A stretch of 64,000 nucleotides of DNA from Formicarius rufipectus (lineage: Eukaryota > Chordata > Aves > Passeriformes > Formicariidae): NCBI GenBank assembly GCA_013399695.1, contig VXAU01002492.1:35991-99990 (forward strand), written 5' to 3'. Below the pieces are notes generated by a model. It worked only from the letters and a program-made list of their open reading frames with translations. It was not told the DNA's origin and ran no database searches. Of this stretch, positions 23,551 to 35,510 are shown in pieces. The first letter of the stretch is position 1, and each line of letters opens with the position of its first letter. The translations under genes were made by a program, and so were the position numbers.

Positions 23551-23800
23551 TTGAATCAGAGCAGAGTTACCTGGATTGGAGCCCCACAGGTCATCAAGGC
23601 CAGCTTTCCACTTGAAAAAAAGTGATTATGAGCCTACTGCTAGATAAGGTCAACAGTTTTGTCTAGCAAAGGTTTAGAAGCCTCTGTGACTGGTGACTTT
23701 TAATACCTGAAAGGACAACCTATCCCAAGGCTGTGCTATCCTACTAGTAAATTTGTGGAGCGGTTTTTATTAGGTGGGTATTTCCACCCTCCCCTCCATC
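23551..23800 (-). mobile_element. Old, diverged CR1 3' end
   Basis: The opening TTGAATCAGAGCAGAGTTACCTGGATTGGAGCC..AGGTCATCAAGGCCAGC keeps the layout of a reverse-complemented CR1 3' end (AATCA.AGA.T....TTGGAA...GGTCATCAAGTCCAGC). It is followed by degenerate CR1-like text (GCAAAGGTTTAGAAGCCTCTG, GACAACCTATCCCAAGGCTG). It is strongly diverged, so older than the other copies. Confidence 0.5.
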
Positions 23801-24329
23801 CTGACCCTTCCAAACATGAGTTTCTGGTTCCCTGAGTTTTCAAAATGACCAAGAAAAACTTAAATCCACCATCCCTCAGTCCACTGCAATATTTACAGGT
23901 TTTAGTCATCGTGATTTCCTGGTACCCCAAACTCCCCTCCTCAGAGATTTTATTGTCTGTAAACCTTTAATTATGAGTCCATTCTGATGCTTACAGGTTT
24001 TCTGGCTCATCTCCACCTTCTTGTACATCTACTGCAGATGTTTTCTCACTCTGTGGATTGTTTTAGAAGCCAACAAGTTAAGGAGTTGAAAAGGCAGATT
24101 TTGGAGGAGGCTGAAAGGGAGGAAAAGGAGTATAAGGATTGAAAGACCTGGTGAAAGGATATACTAGCAAAATACAACTTTTAACATGCACAGCTTTTTC
24201 TAGAAGGCATGATTTTATGATAATTATCAGTAGAATCCATTTCTGAACTAAAACATAGAGCAGGATAAGTAACTTCAGGTTAAAGTGGGTGATGCTCCCC
24301 ACAAGCACCTTCCAGATGAAGGACCAGAC
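23801..24329. other. Unrecognised non-coding stretch
   Basis: Nothing recognised. The 99-residue minus-strand frame at 24078-24377 has no domain. Confidence 0.45.
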
Positions 24330-24861
24330 AGGTTGCAGTGTGTTGTGGGTGAGCCCCAGGAGGGAGGGAAACCCCACACAGCTGCCTGCTCACCTGCCCT
24401 CTTGCCTTGCACTTGCTTGTGGGAAAAGAAAGGAAGGGTAAAAAAGCAAGACAAAGGTTATTTAATAAGTGAAGGGGAAGTAGAGTGGGAAAAAACCAAA
24501 CCAAGTGGTGCAAAGGCAATCACTCACCATCTTCCATGGGTTGGATTTATGTCCAGCCAGATCCTGAGCAAAAGGATTGTCAACCTCCCAACCCCCCTCC
24601 TTGCTTCTTATTGCTGAGCATATTTTCCATACATCACATTGAATGGAGTTAATTTGGATCATCAGCTGGGTTGTGTCCCCAGCCAAGCCCTGCTCACCAG
24701 TCTGCTGGTGGGCAGAGTGAGAAACGAGGTCCTGACAGTGTGCACGCTGCTCAGCAATGACAGTGCTGTCCTCTCAGCCTTGCTTTGGTCACAGCTCTGC
24801 AGCACAACACTCTGGAGCTGCCCTGAAGGACACAGGCTCCAGCCCAGCCAGACCCAGCACA
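24330..24861 (-). mobile_element. Avian ERV LTR, near-complete, probably solo
   Basis: Minus-strand landmarks read from the right edge are TGTGCTGGGTCTGGCTGGGC, GCTGAGCAGCGTGCACACTG and TTCTCACTCTGCCCACCAGC, then GCTGGGGACACAACCCAGCTG, GCTCAGCAATAAGAAGC, GATGGTGAGTGATTGCC and TTATTAAATAACC. This matches the order I recall for a widespread avian LTR and parallels the plus-strand LTR fragment at 55135-55480 in its first third. The right edge ends in CAGCACA, giving the expected TG start on the minus strand. The left edge is uncertain by some tens of bases. No internal ERV genes adjoin it. Confidence 0.6.
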
Positions 24862-24904
24862 CCCTGTCAGCAGCTATTGTCCCTTCTCTCTCTCATGTCA
24901 GAGA

Positions 24905-25112
24905 GTGACAAGGATGGGTCAGGTTGGAAGGGACCACAGTGGCTCATCAGGTCCCACCTCCTGCTCCAGCAGGGCCACCCCAGAGCACAGGGCACAGCAT
25001 TGTGTCCAGAAGGGTCTGCAGTATCCCCAGTGATCTCTACACCCTCCCTGGGCAGCCTGGTCAGTGCTGGGTCACTGCCCAGCCAAGAGGTTCTTCCTCA
25101 CGTTTAGAATGA
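24905..25112 (-). mobile_element. CR1 LINE, 3' ~0.2 kb
   Basis: It starts with AGTGACAAGGATGGGTCAGG, then TTGGAAGGGACCACAGTGGC, TCCCACCTCCTGCTCCAGC, CCCTGGGCAGCCTGGTCAG and GAGGTTCTTCCTCACGTTTAG. This is the reverse complement of the CR1 3'UTR and the last ORF2 codons. It is the same subtype as the end of the copy at 7442-8268. Confidence 0.85.
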
Positions 25113-28100
25113 CATTCTAAAACTTGAGTAACCCTTCCTTGTTTCCTGATGTTAGTAACTGTTTGGTACTTGGAGTATTTCAGTGCCCTGGAATCGTGGT
25201 TATGTAGGACTGTGATTATAACTCTAAAATGGAAGTCAGAATGAAGGGCAGGTCTCGTGTGTTTAATGCCACAGAGCCATTTCTCTTTGCCCAGTGTGAC
25301 CGAAGTGCTGCTGCCTCCCAGTGGATGACACTGTTTGAAACAATTTATTGCCTCATAGTTGCAAGACGTCGATATGTGCCCCTGAGGGCAGGTATCTTTC
25401 TGCACAAGAAGTATAAAAAGTGTGTATTTTCCAAAGAATTCCCTCTCCTGTGCCTTGCAGTCACACCTGATTGCATTGCCAGTGGATTTCAGCATCCCAG
25501 CCAGGGTATAACAAATGTGCTTCAAGCTGGGGGGCAAAGCCTTTTTGAATTTATAGTGATGTCAAAGAACTTTTACCACTCTAAGACACCAACTCAGTAC
25601 AAAAATGTGTCTTCACTGGCCTTGTAAAGTGAGGTTGTGATATCTGAATCCCACGCTGGGAAATAGAAAGTGTGGATTTTGTTGAGAAACCTGGATGGTT
25701 TCCCAATTTACACATCAGGGTTTTAACCAGTTCACAAAGAGAGTCTAAACGAGAGGACACATTTTTTTTGTTTCCCTTCGGATGAGTTTGCTGAAGGTTT
25801 CATTTTTTGATGAGACAAAACCAAGTAACCTTTCCTTTCTTTCCCTCTTGTGTTTGGACCTCTCTTTTCCTTGGCAGCAGTGCCTGATCCTGACACAGTG
25901 ATATCCATGCTGGTGCCAGGTGGTCCTTTTCCTTTAATGCAGGTTCCAGCTATTGGAGCTGGTTGCTTTGCAGTAATTATGGGTTGCTTTTGCTTCTCAA
26001 GCTGAAGGCAATTTTAGTACCCATTACAGGAAAGATTTTTAAACAAGTTAATTATCTATTTACCAGTAATTGTTGCAGTAGAATAAGAAAAGATTCCACT
26101 GTGCTACGTGATGTATTTTCTCTCTAATCTCTGATATAGATTCTCAGCTGTGTTAATTAGACTAGTTTGGTGGAAGCCAATTCAATAGTAGTTTATATAC
26201 CTGAGGATATTGCCTATCCTTTTTTTTCCCCTTTTAAAAATATATTACAACAACTATTACCTTGTTTCATTCTTTCTTTTGATATCCATTTATTTCCTGC
26301 TGTTTCCTTTGAACTATAACCACAAAAAGCCTAAAAAATTAACCATTATCTTTAAAGATGTATGCACGGGCTCACATCTGAAGGAGCTTTTGCTGGGGAA
26401 TATCAGCTTTGAGAAAACAAGTCCTTAAAAGTTCAGAGACGTAGTAATTAAACTTCCATGCATAAATTCTTCATTTTGTCTCCCCACTTGAGATAGCCAG
26501 AGCCTGTACTCTCTCACAACACTTGACATTTTGATAGCCTTTGCATTTTAAGCCAGATTCATTTTACCTCATTCAACACCCAGTTCAGTCTAAGTGTCAT
26601 TTTCAGATTAGTGAACCAGAGACCAAATGCAGCTTGGAAAGGTTTGATTTCCCTGGCTTGAAAAGAATTATATAGGAAATCCTTTTGAAAGGCAACAAGA
26701 TGATTTAATTCTCAGTGTTAAACTTTGATGCTTTACACGTAATACAGATTTTTGTTGCCTGTTTTGCTACTTACCTTCCAGATATTGAAGTAAAATAAAA
26801 GTGTGTTAACTTGATGATGCTTGTGGGTCTCTTCCAACTGAGAATATCATTGAACTTCTCATTAACTTTACAACTATTATGCCTTTGTGGAGCATCTGCT
26901 CCCAGATTCAGTAAAAGAGCCTCTCCTACTTTTGCATCTGCTGTAGTTTTATATTCTTGCCCTTTGGATTATTCAGCTCTTAACCCATGATTACCCAAAC
27001 ATTTTTGCTCTCCTGACCTCCCTGTCCCTGGAAATGAAAGGCAACACTAAACATTATTTTTCAAACATCAGCATGATACAGAATCTAAAAATTCCCTCTC
27101 AGGTTCTACAGAGCAAGCCCTGGTCCTGCCCAGCCACCTGGAACCCCAAACCTCACCTTCCAGCAGAGCTTCTCAAACCCTCTTCCCCTCCAGGGGACCT
27201 CCAGGAGCTGTGCAGAGCTCATCACCAGCATTTCTGGTTCCTCTCCACGATTATAATGCTGATAACAGGGGCTTTCTTCCTGTTCTCAGAGGGATTGATA
27301 ATGCTGAAATGACTATGTTCTCATTCTCCTAGTGGGTTATTAGTTGGTTAGTGCACTGAACATACTTATCAGTCTATTCTGAGAGAAGCACTGTAATTAC
27401 CCAGCATTTGGGATGTAAATTTTACTGATTTAGTTTCTTAAATGAGAGTTTATTAAAACAGCAATGATTTTCTTCTGAGGATTATTTTCTTAATAATTAC
27501 TGGCCTTATCCAAACCGTGCTTAAATATTCTAAAAAAGGGGAGAAAAATGGAAGCTGCATAGAGCAGAAGAAAAGAGAATCAGGTGATTCTGTGAATAGA
27601 ATGTATTTGTCCCTTTGATTCCATGGGAATGTTTTTGATTTCATACTTTATTTCCAGCATCATTACCATATTAATTGTCCACCAGAAGGTTACAGTTAAA
27701 ACTCCTCCTTCTTTTCTTCTCTTCAGAGGAACTCCACCCCACGAGCTGCATCAGTATGTAGGGTGTTTCCTCGTGGCAGTGCCATGTAGTGTGCTGAGAG
27801 GGGCATGTTGGAGGGAGCAAACCAGACCATATTAGTGGCACTGCTCATGGAGTTCTGCTGTTGGAGTTTGTTGGCACAGAAGGAAGGGCAGCCAAGGCTT
27901 TGCTGTTAACATTTCCAGCAGTGAGTGGCCTGTGTGGTGCCACAATCACAGTTCTACTGAGAAGGCACTATGCAGTTTTTGTGCTGCATTTACAGCTTTT
28001 ATTAAAAATAGAGCAGTTATGAGTTCTGTCAATTTGCTACAGAACAACTTCATTTTACAGAAAGATCAGTTCACTGCTATTATTTTGGTAGCTTTTGACA

Positions 28101-28854
28101 GTGAGAGTTTTAAATAACTCTTTACCATATTCACAGACTGTTATATCTGCATATTTTAGTTGCTTTGCCCATTGTTCACTTGTTCTAGATAGAAAATACC
28201 TGTTTTTTAATAGGATTCATGGCTTAAAATCAGTGGGTTTGGTCTCTCTTCTCTTGTGCTGTTCCTGACTGAATCAACCATGCTGTGCTGGTGACTCAAT
28301 GCCAGGAGTGCCTGTGATGTAGAAAATCTGATATAATAAGCAGGAACACCAAATAATGGCACACAGGACTGTGTCAGTCCTGTCAGGGTACACGTGTCTC
28401 ACTAGACACAGTTTATGGGACATTCTGTCCTTAGCAAGTCTTGCCATGAGAAATATGAGATTAGAAGATATTTTGATCTTGTAGTTCATTCCAACCTCAT
28501 GATTCTTAAAAACTTCTGCTTTTGGTGGTTTTTTTTTGGTGGGATAAAGCACATTCACCATTATAGTGCTTACAAATGAGACACTGGAGGACTCTCCCTA
28601 TGGATTAAACACATTATCTTGCTACCAGTAACCAAAACCATCTTGCAGACTCTACAAAGATGTGAAATTCTAATAGAGGAAAATCACAAAATGATGTGAT
28701 GAGATGCAACATTTGTTTGGATTTCATTTCTTGCCATGATTGGCTGTGTGATCAAAGGAATTAGCAGACTCTGTGGACCAGACCTGAATGAGAAAAAAGT
28801 TGTTTAATACATGAGTCTTTGAAAAGAAAGAGAAGAATAGTGAATAAATAAAGT
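25113..28854. other. Unrecognised non-coding stretch (~3.7 kb)
   Basis: AT-rich with no recognised TE or gene. The overlapping frames at 25061-25537 (minus) and 25229-25627 (plus, 132 residues) are open but show no signal peptide, domain or repeat. A host exon cannot be excluded but is not supported. Confidence 0.4.
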
Positions 28855-30020
28855 AGAACTGAAGTTTCAGCAAGCTCAGAAGATCACTAAGTAAAATCTG
28901 ATGTCTAAGGGGAAAAGGGATTCTGGAAGAGCTGGCAGTTACTTAAGGAAGAAATATTAAGACTAGCAAAAGCTATCCTAAAAAAAGAAGGCATAGGAAG
29001 ATTAGTGACACACCAAGCTGGCTAAATAATGAATTCTTCAATGATTTCATGATGAAAAAGAAGCCTATAGGAAAGGAGTCAAAGTATTAAAAGTGTAAAT
29101 ATAAAAAAATAGCACAGAAATACAAGCAAAACATCAAAAGAGCTGATACTGCTCACAAGGCACATAAAGAATAAAAGGCAGGATTCTGTAAGTACATTAT
29201 TAGTAAGGGAAAAAGGAGCTGATCTGCTCCTCAGATGAAAAGGAAAATAAATGATAGCTGATGTTTTTAGAAGGTCAGAGTGTTAATATCTCTTCTGCAT
29301 CAGTCCTAACTATAAAGCTCTGCTGTGATGATTTGAAAGAAACTCACAGTGCCAAAGGAAAAAGAACTGGTGACAGTAGAAGGAAAGACCAGACCAGAGA
29401 GCTCTTTGGAAATCAGATACTTTCACATCAGCTCATCTGGAAGGAATTCACTGAAACTGCTGGAGGGAATTGATTGAAGCTCTTGGAGTCTTCAGTGGGT
29501 GTCCTTGAAACAGAGATGGCTGAAGGTCCAAACTAGTGCAAAATGGGAAGCATATCTGGCTATTTTAAGAAAGAGGAGAAAATGAGAGGTCTGGCTTATG
29601 ACTTAGAACAAGAATGGAACAGATCCTTTATAAACACAAAAAAGTAGTGAGAACACTGCTAGAACAGAATCATGAAAGCAGTCATGTCAACACTCTTGTT
29701 ACACCAGATGTTTTATTGAGATGTGGGAGGCATTAGATATTGAATATAACTTCTCTTTTTTATAAAGTGTGTAGCACATCTAATAGCAGGATATTCTCAT
29801 TAGTAAGCTAAAAATATACTCAAGGAGAAATTGTTGGAAAGCATCGTAGAGAGTCATAGCCAGGAAGCATTTTTCTGTGGCTCACCATCCAACTGGGAAG
29901 ATTCACGGAGTGTGATGGTGTAGAAAGTTAAGCAGGATATTAGGAAAATATTCTTCAAGGTAAATTTTAGTGGAGAAGTTGCCTTGAACTGTTAAAGAAT
30001 GCCATCCCTCGGAGGAATAA
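28855..30020 (+). mobile_element. Ancient L3/CR1-like LINE relic with internal deletions
   Basis: Degenerate but ordered matches to an old amniote CR1/L3 ORF2 are visible: AAGTTTCAGCAAGCTCAG, GGGATTCTGGAAGAGCTGGC, AAAGAATAAAAGGCAGGATT followed by CTGTAAGTACATTATTAG, then AACTTCTCTTTTTTATAAAG with GATATTCTCATTAGTAAGC (the 'gcttttga.a.agt..catgacattctcat' area of the reverse transcriptase). It ends with a 3'UTR-like block CAGGATATTAGGAAAATATT..AGTGGAGAAGTTGCC..CCATCCCTCGGAGG. The span is much shorter than the region it represents in a full element, so large parts of the reverse transcriptase are missing. No frame remains open. The bounds are approximate. Confidence 0.6.
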
Positions 30021-31090
30021 ATTAACCATAATAACCTTAGAAATAGTTTTAATGAAGTTGGTCTTTCCCCAGGGCAGAGAATAGTCTAAATTTTCTTTCA
30101 GAGATTTATTTTTTTAAAGATTTGTATGCTAAAAATAAAATGCTTATCCTTTTCCAAAAGAAAAAAACCCACACCTGAGTTTTATTTTCCCCATATAAAT
30201 TAATAAGATGGTTAAAATTCTGTATGCTTTAGTTTTGGTCTGAACTTCTAGAAATTCCTGTGGCTCGAGCATACTTCTTCGTCTAAGTTCAACTTGAACT
30301 TGGATTTCCTGTAATTGCTTATTCAGGAGCTTTGAAAAACAAATGGTATATGCACCCTGCTCCATTTGCAGGATTTCACAGCTGAAGTCACTGCTTTGTC
30401 CTTGGAACCCAGGGCTTTGAGCCTACAGTAATAATTAAAGAACAGTATTTAAAAATGTATGACTTCATATCATACCTTCCTAACAGTGGTATAGTTAACA
30501 TTCTGATTTCCCCTGCACTGGTGTCTCAGGTCTCCTTGGACTGCTCTTTCTGAAGCAGAGGGGAGGACACTGTCCTTCCTGCACAGACCACACTCAGATG
30601 GTTCTCCACAACCAAGGCTGATCATCAGCCTTCACACCTACATGGGATTTCCTCAACTCATTTATCTTGAGCACGGGTAGAGAATTTAATTAGAGGGAGG
30701 ACTTCTGTAATCTCCATAATAACAAGATGGTGCTGGCAAATCCTGCCTGGCTTGGGGTTTACTTCAGCACTGTTCTGTCATGGGGGTGCAGATCTCAAAG
30801 TATTGATCATTCAGAAAACACACGATGGGCCAGACATGAAGCAGGTGTGAGTTGTGTGTTTAATATCCCTCTCCTGTTCTCTCCTCCTCTGCCCTCGAGG
30901 TAACAGGCATGCTGGAGTGCAGCAAGGTGTGCCAGTGAATCTCCAGCTGAAGGGGGACACTCTGAAATAACTGATATTTACAATCTTGGATCATTTGCAA
31001 ACTGACATGCTGTAACACAAATAATAATTTCCATGGCCCTTCCAGCTATGCAGTTGATGCACAAACTCACACCTTGGTATTAATGTAAAT
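30021..31090. other. Unrecognised non-coding stretch
   Basis: No TE or gene recognised. Confidence 0.45.
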
Positions 31091-31240
31091 CACAGCATGG
31101 TTTGGGCTGGAAGGGACCCTAAAGATCATCCAGTCTCACCCCCTTCACCTTCCACCAGCCCAGGTTGCTCCAAGCCCCATCCAACCTGGCCTTGGACACT
31201 TCCAGGGATGGGGCAGCCACAGCTTCTCTGCCCAGCCTCC
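31091..31240 (-). mobile_element. CR1 LINE, terminal ~150 bp
   Basis: CACAGCATGGTTTGGGCTGG, AAGATCATCCAGTCTCACCC, CACCAGCCCAGGTTGCTCC and GATGGGGCAGCCACAGCTTC are the reverse complement of the CR1 3' end. It is a very short 5'-truncated insertion. Confidence 0.9.
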
Positions 31241-33343
31241 CTCACTCCTCATACACAAACAAATGAGGAGGAATTTAGAGAGAATCACTTGATCCATTGC
31301 AGTGGGGGAGCAATGGCACATTAGATTTAGGCATCAGGATTGAAGGATGGACTGAGCTTTGAGGAGATCAGAGAGGTGAAAACATGAAGGATGCTGGTCA
31401 GGAATTGTCAGACTCTGAAACTCTGAACTCAATTTTTTTTTCATTTAAAAGATCTCTTTCATTACAAATGCATTTCTGACAGGAAAAGATATCCAAGTTT
31501 TCCATAAGGCACTTCTGAAATAGTGTAACTCGATTAAGGAAAAGCAGGTATCATAAAACTGCTTTCTCAAGAGTGTGATATATTTTCTTCCTGAGGATAC
31601 TCTCCAGTGCAATAATGTGGTATACAAGAGTCATGATGGAATAAACACCTGCAGTTTTTGGGAGTAAAGTGTAGTGTAGTTCATCTTCTCTTGGCCCAAA
31701 AGTGCAATATATGTTTCTTAAATGATGTTTCAGAATGATCTTTAAACCAGAACTTGTTAACTAACATCAACCAACCTTTGCTGAAACTGCCAGTTCTCTT
31801 TCCCCTGTATTTAGAGGAGATAATAGCTGTGAGACATGATTCATCATGCACAGCCTCCTTCATTATGCAAACACCAATAAACTCAGATATGGTAAAAATT
31901 GAGATTAGTCTTTGTGCCCTGTTTTCTGAATACAAATATCCTGACATCGCTGACATTGAGGAATCCCAAAGAAGTAATACAAATAAAGACAAACTGATGT
32001 GAGCAGCACATTGTGAGTCATGCATAATTAAAAGTTCAATTTTTCTTCAAGAACAGTGTCCCATGCATGACCTCTTGCACTTTCAGATGGTGTAAAATGT
32101 TTCCAAAAACAGCAAAAGAGGTGCATTTTAATTATTTTCCATTATTTACATTGACATAATCCTTAAAGCTGGAACTGGTGTTGCTGCTTGTTAGAGATGT
32201 CAGCTTTGGCATGAAGGGTTCTGTTTTCTGTTCCTTATAACTACAAACCTGCAAAGGACTAGCCAATATTTTTGCATGACAATTCTCCTAGAGGACAATT
32301 CCCTACAATCCCAAATTCTCTTCACAGTAGTGAAGTAATTTCAAGAGAAAAGGGTTCTGGAAGGGTTTCTTTTATTGTCCCAAAGAGAGTGACAGTTTTT
32401 TTCTTTATAAAGAGACAAAAGTCATTGTTTTAAAACCAGACAATGATCTTTGACAGAGAGAAGTTCTCACTGTTGGCAAAACTGCCTGGCTTTGAAAAAC
32501 TGCACATTATTCAGTTTGCCGTTGGGTCAAGCTGGACCATTTTTAGGGCCCAGCAATCTCAACACAAAAATGCCTGTCGTTACTCTAATCCTGTTGAGAA
32601 ACTGAGGTGGAAACCAAACCCTTTGAGTGTGTTTCTAGCCTGAGCCCCACGGGGCTGTCTTGCCAGAAGGTGACACTCCACTCCTGCCATCAGCTAATTG
32701 CAGTTACTGTGAGCAGTAAAGGCTTTATGACCAACAAGTTGTGTGCCACTGGTGAGACTTACAGAACAATATTGCATGTTAACATTCTTGCAAATTGTTA
32801 AACAAGTGCAGATCAAACAGAAAAGGGACATAGAAATGCTTTGAGGTGAAGGGAAGATCTTAGTGAGAGACATAAATAGATGATTTAGGTAAGCAAAGCA
32901 AGTATTGACTTGTCATGGTGAAGGTCATAAAAACTGACCTGCAAGTCAAGTGATGATGAGCAGCTTCTTGGGCAGTGGACCTTTCCAAAGTATATGGACT
33001 ATGTGGCTTGGTTACAGAAATAAAAGCTTATCCCTCTGAGAAACCAAACCCACATTAATCTTCCTGCATTCAGGTGGTGCTATTATGGCATTTGCTCTGT
33101 TTTGGTTTTGATATCATGGTAAAGAAAATAGAGCTGTTCATGTTCACGAACCTCTTTTCCTTTACTAGAGGTTTTCTGCTTTAGTTTATGTGTTTCCTTG
33201 ACAAATGACTGACATATTTAAGGGCTCCATGATTTTTTTTGTACCTGAAAACTTTGACAAAAGTCTTCTAAGCAGTGCAGTGAATACATATATTCACTTC
33301 CTATCTTGACCTACAATTACATTTATAATAATCAATATAATAT
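31241..33343. other. Unrecognised non-coding stretch
   Basis: AT-rich with no TE or gene recognised. The 82-residue (31754-32002) and 114-residue (31681-32025) frames overlap antisense to each other and show no domain. Confidence 0.45.
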
Positions 33344-33895
33344 AATCATAGAATGGCCTAAGTTGGAAGAGACATTGAAGACCATCTCATTTCACCCCCT
33401 GCCATGGGCAGGGACAGTTTCCACTAGCCCAGGTTGCTCCAAGCCCCGTCCAACCTGCCCTTGGACACTTCCAGGGATGGGGCAGCCACAGCTTCTCTGC
33501 CCAACCTGTGCCAGGACCAGCCCACCCTCCCAGCCAGGAATTCCTTCCCAATATCCCATCTATCCCTGCCCTCTGGCAGTGTGAAGCCATTCCCAATTGT
33601 CCTGTCCCTCCAGGCCCTTGTCAATGGTCTCTCTCCATCTTTCTTGGAGCTCCTTCAGGCACAGCAATGTCACAATTCAGTCCGCCCAAAGCTTCTCTTC
33701 TCCAGGCTGGACAATCCCAGCTCTCCCAGCCTTCGCTCCCAGCAGAGCTGCTCCATCCTCTGCCCATCCTGGTGCCTCCTCTGGACTCTCCAGCAGCTCC
33801 ATGTCCTTGCTGTGCTGTTCCCCAGGGTTGGAGCAGCTCTGCAGGGGGGTCTCACCTGAGGGGCAGAGGGGCAGAATCCCCTCCCATAGAGAAAG
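33344..33895 (-). mobile_element. CR1 LINE, 3' ~0.55 kb
   Basis: It opens with AATCATAGAATGGCC at the element's 3' terminus and continues CCTGCCATGGGCAGGGACAG, CCCAGGTTGCTCCAAGCCCC, GGAATTCCTTCCCAATATCC, TTCTCTTCTCCAGGCTGG, AGCAGAGCTGCTCCATCC and GTCTCACCTGAGGGGCAG. The homologous plus-strand copy at 34658-35097 lies 760 bp away in opposite orientation. The 141- and 147-residue frames over it are antisense CR1 artefacts. Confidence 0.93.
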
Positions 33896-34657
33896 GCTTT
33901 TTTGACCTCAATTCACATGCACAAACCATCAGATGTATTTTATGGAATTGACTCTAAGATGACTTGCAATATATTTCAACATACAGAACATTTAATTCTT
34001 CACAGTTGGAACTCAGAATTTTGGCAACACTCTTTACTTTCAGCTTGAATTTTGCCTACTCATGGCTGAACTTTGTGCACTTTGTGATTTTTTTTTACCT
34101 GCCCTCTGCACACACTGGAGATGTGCATTCCTGCATTTGGATTTGAGGCATGTGGAAAGGATTCTGTTTTAGAGGGTGTGGCAAAACGCAGAACCTAGCA
34201 GTTTCTGACAAATAACAGCTATATTCATCTTTCTCCATGCTCAGAGACATTTATTTTCCAGTTATTTTGCAGGAAGCTCTATCCATAGCACACAAGTGAC
34301 AGCACAAGATTTCTGGCTTGTCAGCTGCACACGCTTGTCTGGTTTAGAGTGTGGCAAATTACTTTGCTCAGGACAGAATGCACAGAAAGTGCCAAACAGT
34401 CAATTAGAAGGACAACTAAAAATACTCACAAGCTCAGTTCTTGTAGGCTCAATTTTTCTGCCTGTAAAGATAAGACAACAGGACTATTGGCATTGACAGC
34501 TTCAAATAAGTTGTCCTAAATTATATTTATATAGACATTAATGTAGAAATGTAAAGCTTGTGTGTGTGTAAATTGCTTAAGTTTATTCAGAAACCACTCC
34601 AGACTTGTGAGATAAACACAAAAAAATTGGCATGAGAGTGATGAGAGGGATCAACCT
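33896..34657. other. Unrecognised spacer between two inverted CR1 copies
   Basis: No gene or TE recognised. Confidence 0.5.
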
Positions 34658-35097
34658 GAGGAGGCATCAGGATGGTCAGAGGATGGAGCAGCTCTGCTGG
34701 GAGGGAAAATCTGAGAGAATTGGGATTGTCCTGCCTGGAGAAGAGAAGCTTTGGGGGGACCTCACTGTGGCCTTGCAGTGCCTGAAGGAGCTACAAGAAG
34801 GACGGAGAGAGACAATTGACAAGGACCTGGAGGGACAGGACAAGGGGAATGGGGTCAAAGTGACAGAGAGTGGGGTTAGATGGGATATTGGGAAGGAATT
34901 CCTGGCTGGGAGGGTGGGCAGCCCTGGCACAGGATGCCCAGAGAAGCTGTGGCTGCCCCATCCCTGGCAGTGTCCAAGGGCAGGTTGGACGGGGCTTGGA
35001 GCAACCTGGGCTGGTGGGAGGTGTCCCTGCCCATGGCAGGGGGGGGGGCAGGATGGGCCTTAATATCACTTCCAACCCAGACCAATCCATGATTCCC
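34658..35097 (+). mobile_element. CR1 LINE, 3' ~0.44 kb
   Basis: GAGGCATCAGGATGG, ATGGAGCAGCTCTGCTGGG, GAAGAGAAGCTTTGGGG, GATATTGGGAAGGAATTCC, GCTGTGGCTGCCCCATCC and the end CACTTCCAACCCAGACCAATCC. It has the same subtype and nearly the same extent as the inverted copy at 33344. A G-run (about ten G's around 35038-35048) interrupts the 3'UTR. Confidence 0.93.
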
Positions 35098-35492
35098 TGT
35101 TGCAGTACTGCAAACCAGGTGAATTTGCACGTATTTTAAATCAATTTTTTCTTCCCCAGTTTTTAATTTTCCTCATAAAAATTGGTGGTGTGACAGTAAC
35201 CCACTCTCTTCTAAAATACTGGAATTGAAATGTTTATGTTGAGAGTTCTCAAATACATATTTGCAAAAGGTCCAAGTTAAAGACATGGAACAAATAGTAG
35301 TGAGGATTGCTGTCCTCAGAAAAAGTGATTAAAAGGCTGGACTGATGTGCTGCATTTAAATGGCAATATCTGGAGATTCAGCTGTGCCTTGAAAATGTCC
35401 CAAATATATCCCTGTGCTCACATTCCCTGCATTGCAGAATTTGGCCAACACATTTTAAACAAACCACTGCCTTTATTTCTTTTTTTTTTTTT
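35098..35492. other. Unrecognised non-coding stretch ending in a T-run
   Basis: AT-rich. A run of T's (35479-35492) leads into the short gap. Confidence 0.5.
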
Positions 35493-35510
35493 NNNNNNNN
35501 NNNNNNNNNN
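35493..35510. other. 18-base assembly gap inside a T homopolymer
   Basis: Eighteen N's, with T-runs on both sides (TTTTTTTTTTTT before, TTTTTTT after). The open frame reported across it is meaningless. Confidence 0.95.

Noticed and set aside
25061..25627. Overlapping 158- and 132-residue frames as a possible host gene
   Set aside because: Open on both strands, no domain, signal peptide, splice-site context or repeat pattern recognised, and partly overlaps a CR1. Kept only as an unrecognised stretch.
33434..33951. 141- and 147-residue frames
   Set aside because: Antisense readings of a CR1 3' region in shifted frames; equivalents occur over every other minus-strand CR1 copy here.
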